From Apostichopus parvimensis (Eukaryota > Echinodermata > Holothuroidea > Aspidochirotida > Stichopodidae): a DNA stretch of 21,997 nt. The position numbers and the translations under genes were made by a program. A model generated the notes under the pieces. That model was not told the DNA's origin, did not search any database, and saw only the letters and a list, made by a program, of their open reading frames with translations. The stretch lies in assembly GCA_000934455.1 (NCBI GenBank), contig KN887684.1:5937-27933 (forward strand). The letters are read 5' to 3'. Positions within the stretch are counted from its first letter, which is position 1; each line of letters opens with the position of its first letter. This document shows, piece after piece, positions 19,201 through 21,997 of this stretch.

Positions 19201-20655
19201 GGAAAGTGGCCTTATCCATCGCAGATGTTAAAATGACACTGGACTACACTTGGGCCTTCTCTAACATCATGAGAGTGGATATCAAAACCATCGACCGTAC
19301 AGACGTTGATCCACAGCTTAAAGTTGATCCTAACGTGAGTCAATTTGAACTAGTGGGAATGCGGTCGCTTTATGGATTACACTGTGGAAATTGTTTTGTT
19401 GAAATTTGCACAACGAAAACCGGACAAATTTGTCATTATTGGTGTTTAAAATGCTAAACAGGCAACCCTGAATCAGACTGTGAAAGAGTAAGACTTAATA
19501 AATTGAATATGGTTTAACATAAACTCAACTTGTAAGTGATATTAACTACATGATTGTTTTAACTATTATCGTCTCCTTTTTTTTCTCAACTCATATCCTT
19601 GTAGAGCCTATCCATCGTGGACCTCACAGACAGAGAAAGAGTGAGTATTCTTTTTGGAGTTTTTTTTGTGGAACATTTCAGGAGGTAATACGGCCGTTAT
19701 TATCCTCACCACAACGGTTGGAGCTGAGATTTGAGAGGTTACAATTGCTGCAGTTTTATAAAAAAAGATGTTCACTTGTAAATAGGACAAGTGTTTTCAT
19801 CGTGCATCTCTGACAAAAGGGTCTGGGGGACTTTCCCTTTAATTATTAGCTGTGAAGAGATTGAAATAAACCATATTTGTTTCACAGTTTTGGTTTCTAA
19901 CAGTTTATGTAATAAATAAATTACTATATAGGTTAGGTAAACAAACGACTTCAAAATTCAGCTTTTAACTTAATGTTACATATTAAAGTCATGTATTATT
20001 TTCAATTTCACAGCAAAGTGATAAGTGTTGGAAAGTCTGGCATATTGGAAACATTCAAAGGGTAAGTCTCACATTTAAGTAAAAACCGTAAATCAAATTC
20101 CGAAGTCTGCTTTTAAGTCACTTAATTTGCAGTTTTGACCAATTTAAGAGAGAGAGATAGTTGGCTTAGAATGATCGACTGTTAATGCTGGAAGCTTATA
20201 GGACCCATCTGCTCTGTTATTTAGTTTCATGGTCATAATTATTTCCATCGATTTGCACATTAAGGTTCGATGGGCATTTTGTTTGGAGCAATATCTAAGT
20301 ATGTTTATTTAATATGCTTCCTTTTATGTTGTAAGAGTCAGTATATTCTCTGTGTGTTTAGTGAGTGACCCCGTTTTGTTTCTATCTGTTGCTGTATTCG
20401 CAGGCCCAACTCAGCTTGGTCGTCTCGGTAAATATCGACGGCAAAAGTCATCAAACCAAGGTGTTATTCCCCGAGATTCATATCTCCAAAATATGGAACA
20501 GTGCAAGACGAACTCCAGTTTGTGTTGAGAGAGAATTTCCAGACGCTACTTCAAGTGACTTCTCATCTGGATCCAGTGGTCTCTGTGGAACCTTGGACAC
20601 TTTAAGCCTCAACAGAGATGATCAATATGGTTGCAGAAGTGGGATGGCCTCATAG
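7077..20655 (+). CDS. MALT1: MALT1-type (type 1) paracaspase, complete gene, 17 coding exons
   Basis: Scaffold and Arg-specific cysteine protease of the CARD-BCL10-MALT1 complex acting upstream of NF-kB in the cytoplasm (family knowledge). Seventeen exons with GT-AG introns and consistent phases give 2457 nt, 818 residues plus stop (human 824). Domains: death domain ~25-112; Ig-1 116-218; Ig-2 219-307; microexon linker 308-317; Ig-3 318-411; caspase-like 412-~610; C-terminal Ig-like ~655-735; tail to 818. Catalytic His488 (SGHG) and Cys537 (LDICR) are 49 residues apart, as in human (415, 464). Acidic residues corresponding to human D365, D462 and E500 are present (D437, D535, E574), so Arg cleavage is expected. 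The human protein has two Ig domains before the protease; this one has three. No TRAF6-type PxExxD/E/aromatic motif was seen in the tail. Start: an in-frame TAA at 7068 precedes ATG 7077; ATG 7131 has a better Kozak context. Confidence 0.93.
7505..7570 (+). pseudogene. tRNA-like sequence or tRNA pseudogene
   Basis: It has an A-box-like TGGTCTAGTTGG (7512-7523) and a B box GGTTCGAATCC (about 7549-7559). Ends GCGTCCA (7505-7511) and TGGAAGC (7563-7569) can pair with one mismatch, like an acceptor stem. A run of seven T follows at 7576, fitting a Pol III terminator. The anticodon arm is purine-rich and does not fold normally, so it is probably a dead tRNA (Glu-like D arm) or SINE head. Confidence 0.6.
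7806..7963 (-). mobile_element. 3' end fragment of a non-LTR retrotransposon
   Basis: On the minus strand the frame ending at stop 7840-7838 reads KIKSQFKDVNINNFEEAINL then AQDRDTWRRLITEHVG. An AxDRxxWRxLI pattern just before the stop is typical of the C-terminus of RTE/CR1-like reverse-transcriptase proteins (family knowledge). A TACTACTACTA-type microsatellite follows the stop (7824-7806), as expected of a 3' tail. The rest of the element is missing. Confidence 0.6.
8260..8553 (+). repeat. ~300 bp dispersed repeat, copy B
   Basis: Direct copy of the repeat at 6640-6962, with the same order of blocks from CCAGATGACATC to TTTGTCACCAG. The right-hand 200 bp are best conserved. It lies in MALT1 intron 1, so the two copies flank MALT1 exon 1. 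Confidence 0.75.
9157..9320 (+). CDS. MALT1: MALT1 exon 2 (second half of death domain)
   Basis: Acceptor TTACAG (9156), donor GTAAGT (9321). It encodes residues 61-115, including MRLLMDLGTKGQTVRHLTSY and LEHLRLENALKLLKAP, which match human LLKLMGEKGCTVTELSDFLQ and its following helix. Phase closes with exon 1 and exon 3. Confidence 0.92.
9321..10256 (+). other. MALT1 intron 2
   Basis: A 936 bp intron. It has a GGTGGT microsatellite (9366-9391), an ATA run (9778-9795) followed by AATACATTTATATAGAG and a less AT-rich segment to about 10190. The latter looks like an interspersed repeat; its minus-strand open frame (9924-10181) shows no known domain. Confidence 0.65.
9775..10190. repeat. Probable interspersed repeat after an ATA run
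   Basis: An (ATA)n run then ATACATTTATATAGAG, and a segment with GATTCCAACGAACAGGACCG and similar GC-richer stretches that contrast with the AT-rich intron. No second copy is present in this window, so the call rests on composition and general resemblance to marine-invertebrate repeats. Confidence 0.35.
10257..10565 (+). CDS. MALT1: MALT1 exon 3 (Ig domain 1)
   Basis: Acceptor TCATAG (10256), donor GTAAGT (10566). The whole first Ig domain is in one exon, residues 116-218. It has the first Cys in ITIQCSAVG, the Trp in YQWF and the second Cys in DSGGYFCQIY. The open frame runs on past the donor but the extra residues do not fit the family. Confidence 0.92.
10566..10994 (+). other. MALT1 intron 3
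   Basis: A 429 bp AT-rich intron between Ig-1 and Ig-2. Nothing further recognised. Confidence 0.7.
10995..11164 (+). CDS. MALT1: MALT1 exon 4 (Ig domain 2, first part)
   Basis: Acceptor CCACAG (10994), donor AAG-GTAACA (11165). It encodes residues 219-275: KREPKSVTTLKGKPVYLECR, then PEPQYQWYKRG, with the domain's first Cys and Trp. Ends in phase 0. The domain is completed by exon 5 across an intron that holds the minisatellite. Confidence 0.92.
11165..12079 (+). other. MALT1 intron 4
   Basis: A 915 bp intron in phase 0 inside Ig domain 2. Half of it is the 17-copy minisatellite at 11333-11773. The rest is AT-rich and unremarkable. Confidence 0.75.
11333..11773 (+). repeat. 26 bp minisatellite, 17 copies
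   Basis: The unit begins ATTATGAGACGCAGGTAGAC and ends TACCCC. Sixteen copies are 26 bp and copy 12 is 25 bp. Variants are few (ACGCAG, ATGCAG or ACCCAG before GTAGAC; TATCCC or TACTCC at the end; AGTATG in copy 17). Sixteen of 17 copies contain CAGGTA, resembling a 5' splice site. There are no spacers, so it is not a CRISPR array. Confidence 0.95.
12080..12176 (+). CDS. MALT1: MALT1 exon 5 (Ig domain 2, second part)
   Basis: Acceptor TTCTAG (12079), donor GTAAGT (12177). It encodes residues 276-307: WEQADFDDSGSYICKVWNR, then the last strand SKEVTVTV. It supplies the second Ig Cys and the tyrosine-corner motif DSGSYIC. Confidence 0.92.
12177..12870 (+). other. MALT1 intron 5
   Basis: A 694 bp intron before the microexon. 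It contains an imperfect foldback (12371-12462) and a purine-rich stretch (12590-12770). No gene recognised; the minus-strand frame at 12511-12792 is low complexity. Confidence 0.65.
12371..12462. repeat. Imperfect foldback, ~26 bp arms
   Basis: GATATATCCAATAGAAAGTG... (12371-12396) matches the reverse complement of 12437-12462 at most positions, allowing one gap. The loop is about 40 bases. It could be a small MITE relic. Confidence 0.4.
12871..12900 (+). CDS. MALT1: MALT1 exon 6, 30 bp frame-neutral microexon
   Basis: Acceptor TTTATAG (12870), donor GTAATG (12901). Encodes a ten-residue linker, LTGGQPQEDA, with both ends in phase 1. Because 30 is a multiple of three and exon 5 joins exon 7 equally well, skipping keeps the frame. 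Human MALT1 also has an alternatively used small exon (exon 7, 33 nt) between Ig domains and protease. PQEDAV is close to, but does not meet, a PxExx-acidic/aromatic TRAF6 motif. Confidence 0.7.
12901..13219 (+). other. MALT1 intron 6
   Basis: A 319 bp intron between microexon and Ig-3. Nothing else recognised. Confidence 0.65.
13220..13348 (+). CDS. MALT1: MALT1 exon 7 (Ig domain 3, first part)
   Basis: Acceptor TTACAG (13219), donor GTAAAC (13349). It encodes residues 318-360: the first Cys in HTLECQATS and the Trp in LYQWYKDEKPLEG. Phase 1 on both sides. This third N-terminal Ig domain has no counterpart at this place in human MALT1 as I recall it. Confidence 0.88.
13545..14540. repeat. 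Degenerate CACTACA/CATTACA-rich region, interrupted by SINE copy 2
   Basis: Short motifs of the type ACACTACA, ACATTAC and GTTACACTAC recur many times on both sides of the SINE with irregular spacing. It looks like an old, diverged simple tandem array; no exact unit can be defined by eye. Confidence 0.45.
13784..14149 (+). mobile_element. tRNA-derived SINE, copy 2
   Basis: Same family, orientation and order of blocks as 3435-3804, from the GTGGTCAAGTGG A-box region through B box GGTTAGAGTCC (13840-13850), AAGGCACTTTATCTCCATTG and GTGCACACTTTGGTGTGTAG to AACAAGACTATA. The two copies are easily aligned by eye but differ at many sites. A clear A-rich tail or target-site duplication was not identified. 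Confidence 0.8.
14913..15065 (+). CDS. MALT1: MALT1 exon 8 (Ig domain 3, second part)
   Basis: Acceptor CTCCAG (14912), donor GTATGT (15066). It encodes residues 361-411: LPFDAVKAEDQGKYYCKICN with the second Ig Cys, a last strand (VNLEI), and a short linker (PTEPFVGYF) to the protease. The split of the Ig domain between two exons mirrors exons 4-5. Confidence 0.9.
15066..15815 (+). other. MALT1 intron 8
   Basis: A 750 bp intron between Ig-3 and protease. It has a TA microsatellite (15145-15167) and a poly-G run (15457-15468). No gene recognised. Confidence 0.7.
15816..16022 (+). CDS. MALT1: MALT1 exon 9 (caspase-like domain, N-terminal part)
   Basis: Acceptor TTACAG (15815), donor GTATGC (16023). 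Residues 412-480, starting NDKVALLIGNKAYRG, matching human DKVALLIGNMNYRE. D437 aligns with human D365, one of the acidic residues reading the P1 Arg. It ends at ITENSYG, just before the catalytic-His strand. Confidence 0.93.
16023..16563 (+). other. MALT1 intron 9
   Basis: A 541 bp intron between the two first protease exons. Its last third holds a diverged half-copy of exon 10 (16409-16506). Confidence 0.75.
16409..16506 (+). pseudogene. Diverged 5'-half duplicate of MALT1 exon 10, catalytic His replaced by Tyr
   Basis: After an acceptor-like CTTCTTGATTAG (16408) the frame reads VVFNFSGYGYQHLSRS, then CAIPMDSHLGF. The real exon 10 has VFYFSGHGFQHLHRTYMVPV then DAHVGY after CTTCTTGTTTAG. 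The two acceptors are 155 bp apart, and the preceding pyrimidine tract is also duplicated. The catalytic His position is Tyr (TAT, 16432-16434). Most differences are conservative (F/Y, V/I, A/S, V/L). Similarity stops near 16506, before the catalytic-Cys part. Frame stays open to the TAG of the real acceptor. It is either a relic or an alternative exon; a weak donor (GTTAAA, 16503) would give 94 nt, the same phase change as the 178 nt real exon. Confidence 0.8.
16564..16741 (+). CDS. MALT1: MALT1 exon 10 (both catalytic residues)
   Basis: Acceptor TTGTTTAG (16563), donor GTAAGC (16742). It encodes VFYFSGHGFQHLHRTYMVPV with catalytic His488 (codon 16584-16586) and NAMFLDICRS with catalytic Cys537 (codon 16731-16733). 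D535 aligns with human D462. Residues 481-539. Confidence 0.95.
16742..17337 (+). other. MALT1 intron 10
   Basis: A 596 bp intron. A CCACCCACCCACC run lies at 17008-17020. Nothing else recognised. Confidence 0.65.
17338..17415 (+). CDS. MALT1: MALT1 exon 11 (loop after catalytic Cys)
   Basis: Acceptor CTTCAG (17337), donor GTAAGT (17416). Residues 540-565: a polar stretch NENERGPPNTNMESCG then NSIIFCAS, matching human ANIVFGYATC. Ends in phase 2. Confidence 0.9.
17632..17765 (+). CDS. MALT1: MALT1 exon 12 (caspase-like domain, small-subunit region)
   Basis: Acceptor TTACAG (17631), donor GTGGGT (17766), a weaker but usable site. Residues 566-610: IGSEAFELRG, where E574 aligns with human E500, then GIFSDYLVKRLCQKEPLTRI, matching human NGIFMKFLKDRL and the ITVLLDEV helix. 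Confidence 0.92.
17766..18248 (+). other. MALT1 intron 12
   Basis: A 483 bp AT-rich intron. The open frame entering exon 13 begins inside it at 18167 but is not coding before 18249, judged by the phase fit with exon 12. Confidence 0.65.
18249..18398 (+). CDS. MALT1: MALT1 exon 13 (linker to C-terminal Ig-like domain)
   Basis: Acceptor CACGCAG (18248), donor GTAAGT (18399). Residues 611-660: DVGNDSKACRLQFPALQTDL, then RFPLSLHDPVRKP and LYEKFWKPLM. Human carries an equivalent segment with ALEIRSSLSEKRALTDP. Phases match exons 12 and 14. Confidence 0.9.
   Translation, partial: TSVTTQRPAACSFLLYRLICASLSHSTTPSENRLPSRSISYTRSFGSPS
18399..19194 (+). other. MALT1 intron 13
   Basis: A 796 bp AT-rich intron with poly-T runs. 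No gene or repeat recognised. Confidence 0.65.
19195..19334 (+). CDS. MALT1: MALT1 exon 14 (C-terminal Ig-like domain, first part)
   Basis: Acceptor CTTATAG (19194), donor GTGAGT (19335). Residues 661-707: VKMTLDYTWAFSNIMRVDIK aligns with human QIQLGFAAEFSNVMIIYT, and the following VDPQLKVDPN with human DLDIDPKDAN. Phase 0 at its end. Confidence 0.9.
19605..19640 (+). CDS. MALT1: MALT1 exon 15 (36 bp)
   Basis: Acceptor CTTGTAG (19604), donor GTGAGT (19641). Twelve codons, SLSIVDLTDRER, phase 0 both sides, so frame-neutral if skipped. It is supported by phase and by clean splice sites more than by homology. Confidence 0.75.
19641..20013 (+). other. MALT1 intron 15, with consensus kB site
   Basis: A 373 bp intron containing GGGACTTTCC at 19827-19836. 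Otherwise AT-rich and unremarkable. Confidence 0.65.
19827..19836 (+). promoter_or_regulatory. Perfect NF-kB consensus site in MALT1 intron 15
   Basis: GGGACTTTCC, flanked as GGGGGACTTTCCC, an exact kB motif. It lies deep in a late intron, so a regulatory role is only a possibility. Confidence 0.3.
20014..20061 (+). CDS. MALT1: MALT1 exon 16 (48 bp)
   Basis: Acceptor TTCACAG (20013), donor GTAAGT (20062). Sixteen codons, QSDKCWKVWHIGNIQR, phase 0 on both sides. Probably equivalent to the human LYTRLSSLQKL region before the final Ig strands (inference). Confidence 0.78.
20062..20403 (+). other. MALT1 intron 16
   Basis: A 342 bp intron before the last exon. Nothing further recognised. Confidence 0.65.
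20404..20655 (+). CDS. MALT1: MALT1 exon 17 (last Ig strands, tail and stop)
   Basis: Acceptor TTCGCAG (20403), stop TAG 20653-20655. Residues 736-818: AQLSLVVSVNID looks like human EHLVFTVCLSYQ, and KVLFPEIHISK like human EVNVGKPLIAK. A Ser-rich tail follows (TSSDFSSGSSG), with no further domain. Confidence 0.88.
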   Translation, partial: AQLSLVVSVNIDGKSHQTKVLFPEIHISKIWNSARRTPVCVEREFPDATSSDFSSGSSGLCGTLDTLSLNRDDQYGCRSGMAS

Positions 20656-21300
20656 GCAACTCAAGTGGGATTGTGTAATGTAACCAGTGAAAAGCGGAGG
20701 TGGATTTTTCTGTGATGGTTTGAATGGTTTCTGAGATTAATTTGTGTCATGTTTGTATTAAAAGTTTCTCTTAACCTTTTTTGGGAAAAAAAAAAGAATG
20801 AAATATTGTTTAAAACTGTAAATCTTTACACTATCAAATTGGTATCAATTTTTTTTATTTTTTTTATTATTTACGTTCCTGAAAGACTTGCATTTGCTGC
20901 TGTGGGCTTCAATGATGAAACCTATAAGTGCATGTATGGACTATCATGAAGTTTTTGAAAGAGACACGTTATACAGAAGCTACCCCCACTAGTGTATAGA
21001 AATAGTTTTATATTTTAAAGTTCTACAGACATCTAGCCAATTTGCCCCATATTCAGTACATTTGGTGTGTGTGATTATCTCATTGAAAATCGGTTGAAAC
21101 TTTTTCGAAAATCTCTTTTCGTTACACATTTGAAGTTTTGATAAATCTGGGAAACTCGTTAAATATGTGCAAACTATGACGTGGAGTGTTGGGCTCATCA
21201 AATTTTCTTATTTGAATCCTTAGTTAATTAAACCCTAATTACAAGCCCACATATATCACTTGAATAATGTGATGTTCCTCTTTTCAAAGAGGACAATAAA
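20656..21300 (+). other. MALT1 3' UTR with poly(A) signals
   Basis: No gene is recognised after the stop. ATTAAA at 20757-20762 is a possible early poly(A) signal. A canonical AATAAA lies at 21295-21300, giving a 3' UTR of about 0.65 kb. The open frame at 20749-20949 is not recognised. Confidence 0.5.
21278..21300 (+). terminator. Hairpin directly before the AATAAA poly(A) signal
   Basis: CCTCTTT and AAAGAGG form a perfect 7 bp inverted repeat around TC (21278-21293), ending one base before the AATAAA (21295-21300). Likely 3' end region of the MALT1 transcript. Confidence 0.45.
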
Positions 21301-21997
21301 CTATTTCAAAAAATTCGCCTTAGGCCACGAACCTGTCTGCAGTGTCCTCGAAACGAAGGTTGTGAAAACAAAGGGATAACATAAAAGAAAATTAGGCAGT
21401 CACTCCCTGTAAATCATCAACGTACATAATTAGGTAATGTTTATTCACAAATAAAACTAGAATTGAGAAAAGATCGGTAAAATGATCAATCTTTGATGGA
21501 TTTTGATGGGAGTTGCAGCTATTTTCAAGATAATTTTTAAAATTCCTATTAGAGTGATTAGGACAATGTTGTTCATAGGTGTCCCCGTAGACCTTTAACA
21601 TGGATTTTTCCTTCTCCGTAGTCCAGCGATGACCCTGGACAATTCCGTTATATTTTATCATCCTCCTCCTCTGTATCCCATCAGCCAGATTATTACAGAT
21701 TCACTTCACTCCTGAACGTTAACAAATATATATTCAAAATGGGGATCAGGAATTGGCCAGTATTACTTAGCAACATGTAGAAGATAGTTAAGACAAAAAG
21801 CAAGACTTAATTAGATATTTATAACTCTCCTAAATATCTAGGCAAGGTAATTAAAATGAACATTCAAATAAGAAAAATCAAGAATTTAGAGAGTGGATTT
21901 GTACTTTGACCTGAATCAGGAATGAATGAGGTCATTTTTGAAATTAGATTTTAGTATTTTTCATCGAGGAACAGATTTTATATTACGTACAGAAATC
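21301..21997. other. Downstream flank, nothing recognised
   Basis: AT-rich flank after MALT1. A minus-strand open frame at 21392-21661 (89 residues, with a basic GHRWTTEKEKS stretch) matches no family I know and has no clear splice or promoter context. A CCTCCTCCTC run lies at 21662-21671. Confidence 0.35.

Noticed and set aside
21276..21295. Histone-type 3' stem-loop
   Set aside because: The stem resembles it, but the loop and flanks differ and there is no histone gene; an AATAAA signal follows.
21392..21661. 89-residue minus-strand open frame after MALT1
   Set aside because: No family recognised and no supporting signals; a downstream exon of another gene cannot be excluded but is not supported.

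Overview
The window is intron-rich animal nuclear DNA and looks like a marine deuterostome, most likely an echinoderm (inference). The reasons are: two spliced genes with animal-type splice sites; a CatSper channel gene next to a death-domain paracaspase gene; AT-rich introns; tRNA-derived SINEs; and TGACCT-rich repeats of a kind common in marine invertebrate genomes. No bacterial operon, rRNA gene or CRISPR array is visible.

Layout. (1) 1-2702, minus strand: the 5' part of a CatSper2-like sperm calcium-channel gene. Five exons (2702-2558, 2465-2289, 1317-1249, 844-672, 376-209) join in frame to give residues 1-244, from the start Met through S1, S2, S3 and S4. The pore and C-terminus lie beyond the left edge. 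Intron 2 is a textbook U12-type AT-AC intron just before S1. (2) 2703-7066: intergenic, with a SINE copy, several hairpins, a possible promoter (CCAAT boxes, octamer, CRE) and one copy of a ~300 bp repeat. (3) 7067-~21310, plus strand: a complete MALT1-type (type 1) paracaspase gene. Seventeen coding exons join without a frame break into 818 codons plus stop; human MALT1 is 824 aa. Domain order is death domain, three Ig domains, caspase-like protease (His488, Cys537), C-terminal Ig-like domain, tail. (4) 21310-21997: nothing recognised.

The two genes are transcribed divergently with about 4.4 kb between start codons. They have no known functional link: MALT1 is an NF-kB signalling scaffold and protease, and CatSper2 is a sperm flagellar channel subunit.

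The most unusual items are: a diverged 5'-half copy of the catalytic-His exon with His replaced by Tyr, just upstream of the real exon; three N-terminal Ig domains instead of the two in human MALT1; a frame-neutral 30 bp microexon; a 17-copy, 26 bp minisatellite carrying donor-like CAGGTAGAC motifs inside an intron that splits an Ig domain; and the AT-AC intron in the channel gene. All exon boundaries were read by eye from splice motifs, reading phase and remembered human homologues; no alignment or transcript data were available.
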